Assembly (NCBI GenBank): GCA_027080725.1
Contig: JALWRC010000067.1
Span: 1 to 56,485 of the forward strand
Source: Saprospiraceae bacterium
Lineage (GTDB): Bacteria > Bacteroidota > Bacteroidia > Chitinophagales > Saprospiraceae
DNA: 56,485 nt
Direction: 5' to 3'
In this document: piece by piece, positions 19,383 to 28,064 of the stretch
Layout of the letters: the number at the start of each line of letters is the position of its first letter
Numbering within the stretch: position 1 is the stretch's first letter
Made by a program: the position numbers and the translations under genes
The notes under the pieces: generated by a model
Told to the model about the DNA's origin: nothing
What the model saw: the letters and a program-made list of their open reading frames with translations, nothing else
Database searches by the model: none

Positions 19383-19430
19383 GATTCTTTTTCTTTTGCT
19401 GCGATTGATTTTTTAGTTTACTATGAAATG
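19383..19430. repeat. Dispersed repeat module C, copy 1
   Basis: 48 bp containing CTTTTGCTGCGATTGA and AGTTTACT. It matches 54243-54290 without gaps at about 44 of 48 positions, and both copies are in the same orientation. A TATTACAAA-type motif flanks each copy. Confidence 0.8.
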
Positions 19431-19528
19431 GGCAGTTTATAATACACACCACGTCGCAATGCGCCGACCGTTTTAATACAATTTGGTAATGTTGGTGCGA
19501 GCAAGTAGTACTGCTAAAGTCCCAGGCT

Positions 19529-22500
19529 TCATTCTTCGTCCTTTGTGACGAAGCGAATGGGAATCACGATAACGACCTTAGTCCCTCTGAGTTCGCCTTG
19601 TTCATCCTGCATATCCAAAATTTGGACGGAGGATTTTTCTGAGAAATGCTTAATTCGATCGGAGGTGATGCGTATTCCGTACGATTTCCGCTTGCGTACC
19701 GAGTCTTTTTGGAGCAGCAGGGAGGCTTTGCGTCCTATCCCGTTATCATAAATCGTAATGCGCAACATATCCTCCTGCTTGTCGATTGCGATTTCGATTC
19801 GTCCTTTGGATTCCAGCGGCAACAGGCCGTGCCAAATGGCATTCTCGATGTACGGTTGGAGGATCAAAGGTTGGATGACGATACTCTCCACCATCACATC
19901 CGGGGCGACCTTAATTTCATAATCAAACTTGTTGCTAAAACGCATGGATTCGAGGTCCAGATACAATTTTATCGCATCTATTTCTTTGCTGAGTGGAATC
20001 GCACTTTGTTCGGAATTGGCCAGGATATACCGCATCAGCTGGGCAAATTTGGAGAGGAAATTCGTTGCTTTGCGGGGCTCTTGCCGCGCGATAAAGCTCT
20101 TGATAGAGTTGAGGCTGTTAAAAAGAAAATGAGGGTTCATTTGAGAGCGCAAAGCCACCATTTCGATTTCCTTGATTCTCGTCTCCAGCTTGCGTTTGGT
20201 GGCTTCTTCTCTACGTATGAGCGCAATGCGATACCGGTAGAGGAACCACACCATTCCGGCGAACAAAAGCCCAAACAGCCATTTAAACCAAAGGGTCTGC
20301 CAGAAGCGAGGTCTGATGTAAAAGGAGAGTTGTCTATATTCTGATTTTGCTCCATTCTGAAAAATCGGACGAATTATAAATTTGTACTTGCCCGGCGGCA
20401 AGTTAGTGTATGAGACATTATACTTATCCGTCGAAATAAAGCGAGCATCCACACCGCTTAACCGGTATTCAAATCGTACGGGCTGATCAGTGAAAATCTC
20501 ATTTATCGCGTAGGATATAGTCAAGAAATTCTGGTTGGAGGCCAACTCTACATTTCTTGTATGATCTATATTATAAATGGTGGAATCATCCCCTATCCGG
20601 ACGGATTCAAATCTCAGCTTCAACCCGGGAGAGAGATGTGGAAAATCGTGAATATTAAACTTCGTAAAAAAACCATCCCCACCAAGATGAAACTCTCCTC
20701 CAGTCTTCTTATGAAACCCAAGTCCGAAATAGTCATTCAACAGCCCATCCTTTTCGTGATACGTAAGTTGGCTTTTGGGGCCCAACTTCATATTCATTAT
20801 GCCCATTCCTGCATAACTAAGATAAACCAATCGCTCTTTATCAGCTGCTCGAAATCGCATAATTTGATTGGAGAGAAGCCCATCCTTTTGTAAGTATCGG
20901 TCTACGACTTTATTAGAGCGAATATTGTACTTAAAAATACCAAACCCAAGCCCACCAACTAACATAATAGAGTCATCAAAAAACTCCAATGAATGTACAC
21001 GTAAAAAGGGAATATTCCTCGATATGTTAGCATTGGGGATAAAGCTAAAATCATGTGTGCCGGGGTCAAAAGACTTAATACCGGCTCCTGTCGCAAACCA
21101 AACCTTTCCATTATAACATTTCGGCATGGTATTAATACCCGTCCCCGGATTCGAACTGTCCGGATATATGGTTATCTCATCTGCCTTTGGGTCGTAGGAA
21201 CCACATCCATTTTGTGAATATATGGTAAACCAATACTTCTGATTCAAAGTATCCAGAAGCCTTCCGGAAACGTGGTACAGCTTAAATTCCTTATAATGAT
21301 TTGTAAGAGAAAGATGAAAACTGGAGGTATCAATTCGAACAAAGCCATAGCTGGACCAAATCCCAAATACTCCTCCTGCATGCCGGAATTCATAAAAATG
21401 AATATTGGGCAAATTCCTGTCTACTGTTAATCTGGTTACGTGATTAAAATTATTATCCGATTTGAAAACATAGGGATAATTATAAATTGAAAACAATATA
21501 TTGTGACTATCCAGCTCGTAGAAATCATGAATAAAGGTTTCTTTATAGCTCTGATTGTTAAGATACTTCTTATAGAACGAAGGAGGAAGAACCCAGTGTT
21601 TAAACCTGTGAGAAAGAGCCGTATTCACCCTGACGCCATCGGTTCGTGTTCCCACCCAAATGTTGCCTGCGTGATCCTTCAGTAGTGAATATAAAATCGA
21701 ATTGCCCAAGCTATACTTGGTCCCCTCATAATCAACCAAAGACCTGTATTCGCCCGTTTCAACATTAAGCACGATGAGTCCCTTTAAGACGGTCGCCACC
21801 AAAAGTTCATCATTAGAAATGCCAATTATCTGAGTAGCGGAATTATTAACCTCCCCTTTTATCACGTATTTTCTCCAATGATGTGTCCCGGGATCAAAAC
21901 ACAGTACCAAACCGTCATCTGATGTAGCGTAGAGCTTGCCATTAATATGCATATATAAATCCGGCATATCTACCCCCCCCGGTGTTTCATAATAGATCAC
22001 CTGATGGGTATTTATATCGACTGCTAAAAGCTTGCCACCCGTGGTTCCAATCCAAAACAAATTATCTCTTTTGCTATCTTGTAGTATAGAAAACATGCCT
22101 AACCCCTTTCCCGAAACGAATTGCCCGGAAGTATCGCGCAACTTAAAAGGAATTATTGAGCTCGAATCATCTACTTTGACATACAACTCATCCCTCGTAA
22201 CAAACCATTTGGTGTTATCTCGATCAACGATGACATCCCATACTGCTACCTCACTAAAAGCTACGGAGTGAATCAATTCAAATGATTTGAATCGATCCGT
22301 CTTTGAGTCGTAGGATGCCACCTTTCCCTCTCGCCCTCCAACCCAAATCAAATGGTTCCGATCCTCAGTAATACACCGAATCGAACTGAAGGGGATAGAA
22401 GTAGAATCATGAAGTTTTGGGGTAAAAACCCGTATCCTCTGTCCGTCATAACGGTTAAGACCATTGATGGTAGCAAACCATATGTACCCTTGGCTATCTT

Positions 22501-22621
22501 CAAAGATGTTATAAACACTATTGGAGGAAAGTCCGTCATTTACATCCAACGTCCTAAAATGATATTGCCCCAATCCCAATTGGGTACTTAACAGCAATGC
22601 AAACAGAATCCCTACCCTCAA
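19529..22621 (-). CDS. Sensor histidine kinase with two-component propeller repeats
   Basis: 1030 residues. A signal peptide is followed by about 700 residues of regulator-propeller repeats, which form a periplasmic beta-propeller sensor (LDVNDGLSSNSVYNIFEDSQGYIWFAT is the classic first blade). Then come a Y_Y_Y domain (about 690-765, FEYRLSGVDARF … LPPGKYKFIIRP), one membrane helix (WFKWLFGLLFAGMVWFLYRY) and a coiled coil. A LytS-type kinase core follows, with the His box QMNPHFLFNSLNSIK and ATP-binding motifs YIENAIWHG and DNGIG. In Bacteroidota such sensors often detect polysaccharide fragments, but those usually sit beside SusCD loci, which are absent here. It starts 3 bases after the stop of its LytTR partner, so the two form one operon. 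Confidence 0.92.
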   Translation of the reverse strand: MRVGILFALLLSTQLGLGQYHFRTLDVNDGLSSNSVYNIFEDSQGYIWFATINGLNRYDGQRIRVFTPKLHDSTSIPFSSIRCITEDRNHLIWVGGREGKVASYDSKTDRFKSFELIHSVAFSEVAVWDVIVDRDNTKWFVTRDELYVKVDDSSSIIPFKLRDTSGQFVSGKGLGMFSILQDSKRDNLFWIGTTGGKLLAVDINTHQVIYYETPGGVDMPDLYMHINGKLYATSDDGLVLCFDPGTHHWRKYVIKGEVNNSATQIIGISNDELLVATVLKGLIVLNVETGEYRSLVDYEGTKYSLGNSILYSLLKDHAGNIWVGTRTDGVRVNTALSHRFKHWVLPPSFYKKYLNNQSYKETFIHDFYELDSHNILFSIYNYPYVFKSDNNFNHVTRLTVDRNLPNIHFYEFRHAGGVFGIWSSYGFVRIDTSSFHLSLTNHYKEFKLYHVSGRLLDTLNQKYWFTIYSQNGCGSYDPKADEITIYPDSSNPGTGINTMPKCYNGKVWFATGAGIKSFDPGTHDFSFIPNANISRNIPFLRVHSLEFFDDSIMLVGGLGFGIFKYNIRSNKVVDRYLQKDGLLSNQIMRFRAADKERLVYLSYAGMGIMNMKLGPKSQLTYHEKDGLLNDYFGLGFHKKTGGEFHLGGDGFFTKFNIHDFPHLSPGLKLRFESVRIGDDSTIYNIDHTRNVELASNQNFLTISYAINEIFTDQPVRFEYRLSGVDARFISTDKYNVSYTNLPPGKYKFIIRPIFQNGAKSEYRQLSFYIRPRFWQTLWFKWLFGLLFAGMVWFLYRYRIALIRREEATKRKLETRIKEIEMVALRSQMNPHFLFNSLNSIKSFIARQEPRKATNFLSKFAQLMRYILANSEQSAIPLSKEIDAIKLYLDLESMRFSNKFDYEIKVAPDVMVESIVIQPLILQPYIENAIWHGLLPLESKGRIEIAIDKQEDMLRITIYDNGIGRKASLLLQKDSVRKRKSYGIRITSDRIKHFSEKSSVQILDMQDEQGELRGTKVVIVIPIRFVTKDEE

Positions 22622-22624
22622 TTT

Positions 22625-23377
22625 CTATCTTGTTAATATTTGTGCCAAATTATCCTTTTTTCTGCGTGAAACGGGGACTTGCGTCCCATCATCCATCACG
22701 ATATAGCCCCCTTCCACCTTGACATACTTCCGGACATAATTCAAATTAATCAAGTGCGACTTGTGTACCCGAACAAAGAGCTCTGAATTAATACGCTCTT
22801 GAATATTGCCCAATGTTTTCGAAACCATAATCGGCTTTTCGTCTACCAAATAGATATTGGTATAATTGCTATCTGAAGTACATCGCACTATCTTGTCGAC
22901 CACTAAAAACTCTAAGCCTTCCTGCGTAGGGATAGCGATTTTATTAAAGCAAGGGTTTTGCTGTTTCAATACCCTTTGCAGTTGCTCCAATTTTTCCACC
23001 CAGGTATCCGATGTCTTCTGGGACAAAAACCGGTCCAAAGCTTGTTGGAGTTTATCGGCAGATACCGGCTTGAGCAAATAATCCAATGCGTTAATTTCAA
23101 ATGCGTTGATGGCGTACTGGTCATAGGCCGTGGTGAAAATAATCGAAAAATTAATTCGATCCATGGAACGCAACATATCAAATCCATTCATTACTGGCAT
23201 CTCGATATCGAGAAAAACCAAATCCGGTTTTTTCTCTTCGATAAGGCGAATACCCTCCTTTGCACTGTTTGCAATCCCCAATATTTCTATATCACACTCC
23301 AGCCCGTCCAATTCCCAGATAAGGGCATCTGCACTGAGCTTTTCATCATCTATTATAACCGCATTTATCTTTGTCAT
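22625..23377 (-). CDS. LytTR-family response regulator
   Basis: A 250-residue regulator encoded first in the operon with the propeller kinase. The receiver domain (about 1-120) has DD at 10-11, phospho-acceptor Asp at about 57 in LVFLDIEMP, TTAYD and LLKPV. A Gln-rich linker leads to a LytTR DNA-binding domain (about 150-250) with RVHKSHLINLNYVRKYVKVEGG and the terminal PVSRRKKDNL. A promoter box TATTTTTG (23407-23414, minus strand) fits the Bacteroidota -7 element about 30 bases before the start. Its targets may include the copper receptor operon upstream or genes elsewhere; nothing here decides. Confidence 0.94.
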   Translation of the reverse strand: MTKINAVIIDDEKLSADALIWELDGLECDIEILGIANSAKEGIRLIEEKKPDLVFLDIEMPVMNGFDMLRSMDRINFSIIFTTAYDQYAINAFEINALDYLLKPVSADKLQQALDRFLSQKTSDTWVEKLEQLQRVLKQQNPCFNKIAIPTQEGLEFLVVDKIVRCTSDSNYTNIYLVDEKPIMVSKTLGNIQERINSELFVRVHKSHLINLNYVRKYVKVEGGYIVMDDGTQVPVSRRKKDNLAQILTR

Positions 23378-23406
23378 TGTGCCTATTCTTCATTGATTTG
23401 ATAAAC

Positions 23407-23414
23407 CAAAAATA
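23407..23414 (-). promoter_or_regulatory. Promoter -7 box (TATTTTTG) of the regulator-kinase operon
   Basis: Matches TAnnTTTG on the minus strand, 30 bases upstream of the start codon at 23377. An ATTG lies 16 bases further upstream, a slightly short spacer for the -33 element. Confidence 0.5.
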
Positions 23415-23552
23415 CTAAAATATTACATAGCAATTTCAGCAATGAGTAAACGGTACGTATTTAACTGTTTTATTCATGACTCAATGAGTTAAAGGAACTG
23501 GCTTGTCCATCTAAAATTGCCGCACCAACGGTTTCCCCCTTCTCCATTTCGA

Positions 23553-23590
23553 AAAAATAGCGGATGTGGCGCCGTAACACCCCATCCGCT
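23553..23590 (-). terminator. Terminator of the copper receptor gene
   Basis: Stem AGCGGATG (23559-23566) pairs with CATCCGCT (23583-23590). On the minus strand the hairpin is followed by ATTTTTTC. It lies 36 bases beyond the stop at 23626. Confidence 0.75.
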
Positions 23591-23625
23591 TTACCACTTA
23601 TCTTTTGCAGACGTGCATGAACCAA

Positions 23626-25929
23626 TCAAAAGTCATATTGGACCGAGAGGGAGACACTGCGCCCCGGATTGTAAATCCGCCCTTTGAGCGTACCGGCATT
23701 TTTGTATGAAAAATTCAAATGGTCGTAGTATCCCACGTCCAAGAGATTAGAGACGCTTATATTGCATTTGAGATGATTCCGCCATTTCATACCACACTTC
23801 AAATCCAAAAGGGTATACGCAGGGGATACCGTCTCCCCAAACGAAGTATCCACCCGGTCTTGCTTGGCGCTGTACCTCCCTGCAATCTCAATAAAATACC
23901 CGGCGTGGGCATACCTCAACCCGGCATTGACACGCAGAGGCGCCATCAAAGGGAGCGGAGTATCCCAATCGATATTTTGCCCCTCGGTATAGGCCAATCC
24001 CATGGTTAACGACAGGTGTCCCGGCAAGGAAGCTCTGGCCTGCCATTCTACCCCGCGCAGTATGGCTGCATCCAAATTAGTATAGGTCTTAGCCGCGGTA
24101 GGAGCCCGCCAAGGGAGAAATTTTCTATGCAAGCCGGCATCCACCACTGGCAAGATATAGTCTGAAATCCGGGAATAATATGCATTCAGGAAGACTTGCA
24201 CCTCGGGATAAATCCATTTGACTCCCACGTCTATCTGATGGTTCACCTCGGGCACAACAGCGGGATTGCCCACATATTCGAAGGGTTCGGCCCCTACCGC
24301 CAGATGTTGGATATACTGCTCCTCCATAGACGGAAATCGCACACCACGGCCGAGGGCCAATTGAAAGATATGGTGCGATGTCCATAGGCATTTCGCATTC
24401 AAGTGACCGGACCATCCTATGAAAGTCACCGGATCTAAGCGGGAGGGGGCCTTCTGTACAAAACTCCGTGGGAGGGCTTCTGCCCGGGCATTAAAATAAT
24501 CTCCCCGAACGCCGGCTTTGACGTTCCATCTCGAGGATGGCGTCCAATCCATCTGTAAAAACGCCCCGATGATCGACTGGGAAGCCTCCGGCCAAATGGT
24601 GTCCGTGATAAATTTCGGTTTGTCCAGCACTTTGCCCGGTGTCTTGGGATGATCTGGGGGCAATCGCTTGATCTTGCGCGTTCGCTCACCCGCACGATCC
24701 AAACGATACATATCTACTCCATAATCCAATCTTACCGCATCGACACGCGAGGTGGCCCGAACCTTTCCGCCCGTCGTCATCGCATACACCTGAGTCGCGG
24801 CCTCCACCATGCTCGCGTTGGTCCGTTCGGCATTGGACATGAGGTGATCTACCTTGGAGTGATACGCCAACAAAGAAAGCCGGGAAACCCGTCTGTCCTC
24901 CATCTTTCTGGCGTATTTCAAGCTGTACACATCACTGTTGTTGTGCTTCGAATCCATAGGCAATCCCACGTGTGCGATGTCGAGGCCGGCAGAATGCCGG
25001 AAGTTGACTTGCAAAGCATCAGCGGAGGACGGCCGGACATTGGTATATAGTGAGAAGGCGCGCGTCTTGAAATGTGCCGGAATGGTATCCCTGCTTCCAT
25101 CGTGTTTGCCTGTAAGGTAATTCCCATTTTGGAGCACAGCCCCCATTCCACCGACATCCAAATACTTGGAATGAAATCCCAATTTGGCACGTCCAAATAA
25201 CGATGGCGCATTGGAGGCGCCCCCCATGAGGAACATCCCGTGCCAGGGCTTGGCATCCGCGGCCGTCACTGGTTCTGTAATCATATTGATAGTCCCGCCA
25301 AAATTGGGGCCGTACAAGACGCTAAAAGGTCCTTTGATGACTTCGATTTCGCTGATCTCTTCGGGCATCACATGCGTCGTAATCGGGTCCATCCGGTTTG
25401 GACACGCATGCATGACCTTGACGCCACCGTCATACATCACATTGAGACGGTCCTCTCTCAGCCCCCGGAATACGGGTTCGGAAGCAAAACTGCTTCGCTT
25501 GATCATCGAAAATCCGGGAGCGTGCTCAAACAAGTCCGAAGCGGTCCGGGCAAAACTACCCGACCGGACGCGCTCATTCAACACGCTGTTAATCGGATCC
25601 TCCAACGAAGGACTCCGCGAAACGATAATGGTATTCAATAAAATCAGTGCATCCGCTAAAATCACCTCAGTCGTCTTGCTTGCCGTACAATACAACGACT
25701 TTTGCTCAAAGGATGGATGGACGAAAGTAAGCCATTGGCCATCGCTTTTGGAGGGGATGGCAAAGGTGCCCTCCGTATCGGTAAAAAAGTAGGCGCCGGA
25801 TTCTGTTTGCACGTAAACATCCGACAGCGTAACGCCCTTTGCCTCGCTCCGGACCACCCCTTTGATAACATATTGCGCACTCAATATCTGCGCAGTAAAC
25901 ATTATGATTAGTATTAATATATTTTTCAT
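23626..25929 (-). CDS. TonB-dependent copper receptor, OprC/NosA-like
   Basis: A 767-residue outer-membrane receptor. It has a signal peptide (to about 18), a carboxypeptidase-regulatory-like domain (about 20-95), a plug (about 110-220, with FRGLREDRLNVMYDGG and IEVIKGPFSVLYGPN) and a 22-strand-type barrel ending in F. The plug holds ACPNRMDP at about 175-182, and the barrel holds HLM at about 362-364. OprC of Pseudomonas binds copper through a CxxxM pair on the plug and an HxM pair in the barrel. Here C176, M180, H362 and M364 reproduce both the spacing and the type of these ligands. I therefore infer copper uptake or copper-dependent cofactor supply. The two-hairpin stem at 25949-25974 lies just upstream. 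The small Cys-rich gene at 26230 is on the same strand. Confidence 0.88.
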   Translation of the reverse strand: MKNILILIIMFTAQILSAQYVIKGVVRSEAKGVTLSDVYVQTESGAYFFTDTEGTFAIPSKSDGQWLTFVHPSFEQKSLYCTASKTTEVILADALILLNTIIVSRSPSLEDPINSVLNERVRSGSFARTASDLFEHAPGFSMIKRSSFASEPVFRGLREDRLNVMYDGGVKVMHACPNRMDPITTHVMPEEISEIEVIKGPFSVLYGPNFGGTINMITEPVTAADAKPWHGMFLMGGASNAPSLFGRAKLGFHSKYLDVGGMGAVLQNGNYLTGKHDGSRDTIPAHFKTRAFSLYTNVRPSSADALQVNFRHSAGLDIAHVGLPMDSKHNNSDVYSLKYARKMEDRRVSRLSLLAYHSKVDHLMSNAERTNASMVEAATQVYAMTTGGKVRATSRVDAVRLDYGVDMYRLDRAGERTRKIKRLPPDHPKTPGKVLDKPKFITDTIWPEASQSIIGAFLQMDWTPSSRWNVKAGVRGDYFNARAEALPRSFVQKAPSRLDPVTFIGWSGHLNAKCLWTSHHIFQLALGRGVRFPSMEEQYIQHLAVGAEPFEYVGNPAVVPEVNHQIDVGVKWIYPEVQVFLNAYYSRISDYILPVVDAGLHRKFLPWRAPTAAKTYTNLDAAILRGVEWQARASLPGHLSLTMGLAYTEGQNIDWDTPLPLMAPLRVNAGLRYAHAGYFIEIAGRYSAKQDRVDTSFGETVSPAYTLLDLKCGMKWRNHLKCNISVSNLLDVGYYDHLNFSYKNAGTLKGRIYNPGRSVSLSVQYDF

Positions 25930-26229
25930 GGTTAATTTTATCTTTTGGAAGACGGCTATTTATTAGCCCTCTTCTAAGGTGAATTAGATAGTTAGTATGA
26001 AATGGTTGAACACCGGCCAGCTGGCATCAGTGTACTGTTCTTTACAATCCTGTTGTAGCAATTGGGCACGGAAATCCATGTTCGCCGAACCTTCGTGCCC
26101 TTCGAATCCTAAAAGAATAGCATTGAAAAATCGGTTCACTCCTAAAAGCAGACAACTACTTTGGTTAGATGGTGCATCCACCATTAGAGAGAGTCGGGCA
26201 CGAATCAAGATTGTAGGAATAGAAGGCAA
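25930..26229. other. 300-base spacer upstream of the copper receptor
   Basis: Contains the leader hairpin (25949-25974) and a copy of GTATGAAATGG at 25995. Frames of 81 (minus) and 90 (plus) codons cover each other here; neither shows recognisable features or a good start. Confidence 0.5.
25949..25974 (-). promoter_or_regulatory. Hairpin in the leader of the copper receptor gene
   Basis: GAAGA-GGCTA and TAGCC-TCTTC pair in a 10-bp stem with one internal mismatch and a TTTAT loop. It ends about 20 bases before the ATG at 25929. There is no T run, so control of translation or mRNA stability is more likely than termination. Confidence 0.4.
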
Positions 26230-26613
26230 TTATCCCAACTTGGGAGGTGGCGCGTCTATCGAAGGGTAGTAAGTGAATATCCAGCACCCCGGATCATGCC
26301 GGGCTATTGTCTGCATCTCTTGTGTCTTTCCATTGGACAAGACAAACGGGGAAAATACCCAACGCGGTTTGGGCAGGAACATGCTCTTGGAAGGAACCGG
26401 AAACGAGTGATCCACATCGCTTTCATACACTTTGCGCAGGTCCTCTTTTAATATACAGGAGCCGTGACACTGCACCTCGGGTTTGAATCGATTAATACAA
26501 AGCGTCTCCTCGATTTCTTTCTGATACAGATAGTAATGGACATATGGCAGATAGGGGGCAAACACCGAAAGGATGAAGCCGGTCAACAGGATATATGCCA
26601 ATTTACTATTCAT
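26230..26613 (-). CDS. Small membrane-anchored protein with conserved Cys/His motif
   Basis: 127 residues. One N-terminal hydrophobic helix (KLAYILLTGFILSVFAPYLPYV) acts as an anchor or uncleaved signal. A polar tail follows with the motif CINRFKPEVQCHGSCILKEDL at about 38-58, which has three Cys and one His suited to metal binding. The tail ends in a Pro-rich segment, IDAPPPKLG. Proteins of this form, with a C-x9-C-x-G-x-C core, are familiar in Bacteroidota but have no assigned function that I know of. Its position ahead of the copper receptor on the same strand suggests a role in handling imported metal (inference). Confidence 0.7.
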   Translation of the reverse strand: MNSKLAYILLTGFILSVFAPYLPYVHYYLYQKEIEETLCINRFKPEVQCHGSCILKEDLRKVYESDVDHSFPVPSKSMFLPKPRWVFSPFVLSNGKTQEMQTIARHDPGCWIFTYYPSIDAPPPKLG

Positions 26614-27100
26614 TCAAAGCAACGCTCTTTTCAGAGTTTTCACAGTATTTTAGAAACGTAAATGTACTGCTCGACCTCGAGAAAAATCCAATTTTATGCC
26701 CTTCTTTTAATTGGCGAATACAAGCAACTTTCATTTGCACTCCGGACGATGTTCTGCACGAAAAAAAACAAACATAAAAGAAGAAGAAATTTTTCCTAAA
26801 TCAAGGGGGACGAACGAGAGAAACCACAGCCCACAGTTTTAACCGTGGGTATGAGGTTTCAGACTGATTATTCTAATGGTTTTAACCTTTTTTATCGTTC
26901 CTCCCTTTTTTGAGGGGAGCGCAGGAGCAGAAGGAAAAGAGGAAGATTATATTGTAGCCGCATTTACTCGTGGCGCACTATGTGCGAACAAAAAGCTTCG
27001 ATGAGTCATGCCCCAAGGTGTGCACCATGAAGATTCATTATACAGCGTTTGTTGGGGTCCGCCCAAAAGGTTCATCTCCAATTTTCTCCTCCCTACGACA
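26614..27100. other. Gene-free stretch with a two-hairpin repeat
   Basis: 487 bases without a convincing gene. It contains copy 3 of the two-hairpin repeat (26830-26888) and a short CTCCC…GGGAG hairpin near 26910. It lies downstream of the gene at 27101 and upstream of 26613. Confidence 0.55.
26830..26888. repeat. Two-hairpin dispersed repeat, copy 3
   Basis: CCCACAGTTTTAACCGTGGG at 26830-26849 has one mismatch in the stem. After 25 bases comes AATGGTTTTAACC (from 26875). The order of the hairpins is the reverse of copy 2. Confidence 0.8.
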
Positions 27101-27997
27101 CTATTTGCAAGCGGATTCTAATGCGGTCTCGATATTACCCGGGGTGGAGACGATCTTCATAAACGTCCCCATCGAGAGGTCGGGAAAGGACAGGGCAATG
27201 CGATACCGGCCATGCAGCATATAGGCCTTATTCTTATACACCAGCAGCTCATAAGGAAGAAATGCCGTATGCAAGGGATGATTGAAGTCGATTGTAGGGA
27301 GGAAAGAAGCCTCGCCGTTGGCGCCTCGCAACCCAATACCATACAGCTTTACTTTTTGTCCCGGGAGCGCTACTTCGTAAACCTTGACAAGTTTTTTCTT
27401 GCTGGTCAGATTGCGGTCTATCGTACTGACGGCTTCGCTATAGGAGCCAAACTTGTGCAACACAATATTATCCTCGAAATACGGCATCCCGAACATATAG
27501 TGATACCCCTTTAAGTCTTTGACAGACATCCCGGATTTACTGCCAAACTGTTTTCCACCTCCACTCCCCAAGGGACTCAAGGCACTCAAAAGCTTAGAAG
27601 AAACAATCTTAATGATATTCTTTACCCCGGCATAGTCTTTTTGGAAGTAGGCTGCCGCCCAATACTCGGGAGTGGTATAGGAAATATTGACATGGCCATT
27701 CTCCTTGGTAATCCCCACTCGCAATGCCAAAGCAAAGCCACGCAGCCCGCCATATTTGGCTACCGCCTTTTTCAACCCGGGTGAAGTAATGGCAATCAAC
27801 CGGCGCTTCATGTCTTTGGCCGGTCTATAACTGCCTAAGACTTTAAATCCGGCATTTTCCAAGGCGGATTGGACCTCCGCCTTGACCGTAGCTATATCTC
27901 CGTTGGTCCTTGCCGCAAGGGTATAGGGTTTATAGGTTTGTGCATAGAGGGAGGATGTCAATAGCATCCAGGCGATGAAACTAATCAACGATTTCAT
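27101..27997 (-). CDS. Secreted DUF302-like protein of unknown function
   Basis: 298 residues from the ATG at 27997, chosen because it begins a clear signal peptide (MKSLISFIAWMLLTSSLYAQ). The frame stays open for 118 more codons upstream, but that part only shadows the end of nifJ. Residues about 25-115 resemble a DUF302-like domain (TVKAEVQSALENAGFKVLG … KRRLIAITSPGLKKAVAKYGG … VGITKENGHVNISYTTPEY). The remainder is unassigned, with a Gly/Ser turn and a repeated YGIGLRG/F-rich end. It has its own consensus promoter inside the end of nifJ, so it can be expressed separately. Proteins with this look occur across marine bacteria; no function is known to me. Confidence 0.7.
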   Translation of the reverse strand: MKSLISFIAWMLLTSSLYAQTYKPYTLAARTNGDIATVKAEVQSALENAGFKVLGSYRPAKDMKRRLIAITSPGLKKAVAKYGGLRGFALALRVGITKENGHVNISYTTPEYWAAAYFQKDYAGVKNIIKIVSSKLLSALSPLGSGGGKQFGSKSGMSVKDLKGYHYMFGMPYFEDNIVLHKFGSYSEAVSTIDRNLTSKKKLVKVYEVALPGQKVKLYGIGLRGANGEASFLPTIDFNHPLHTAFLPYELLVYKNKAYMLHGRYRIALSFPDLSMGTFMKIVSTPGNIETALESACK

Positions 27998-28033
27998 AAC
28001 GAACGAATTAATTGATTTTATCAAATTATTTTG

Positions 28034-28064
28034 CAAATATACCATTTTGCTACACTTTACCAAA
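28034..28064 (-). promoter_or_regulatory. Promoter of the DUF302-like gene, overlapping the nifJ stop
   Basis: On the minus strand TTTG (28061-28064), a 19-base spacer and TATATTTG (28034-28041) match the Bacteroidota consensus exactly. The stop codon of nifJ (28050-28052) falls inside the spacer. The start codon of the downstream gene is 36 bases further on. Confidence 0.7.

Larger units (their letters stand above)
18357..19528. other. 1.2-kb repeat-rich intergenic region
   Basis: No gene seen. It holds twin palindromes upstream of the repeat-protein gene (18448-18475), a two-hairpin repeat (18644-18704), and dispersed modules also found near 54-55 kb (18855-18907 and 19383-19430). It also has copies of the TATTACAAA motif (about 18797, 19362 and 19435). 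It looks like a landing zone for small repeats. Confidence 0.65.

Noticed and set aside
25984-26229. 81-codon minus-strand frame between the small Cys protein and the copper receptor
   Set aside because: It would need a TTG start, overlaps another frame on the opposite strand, and shows no family features.
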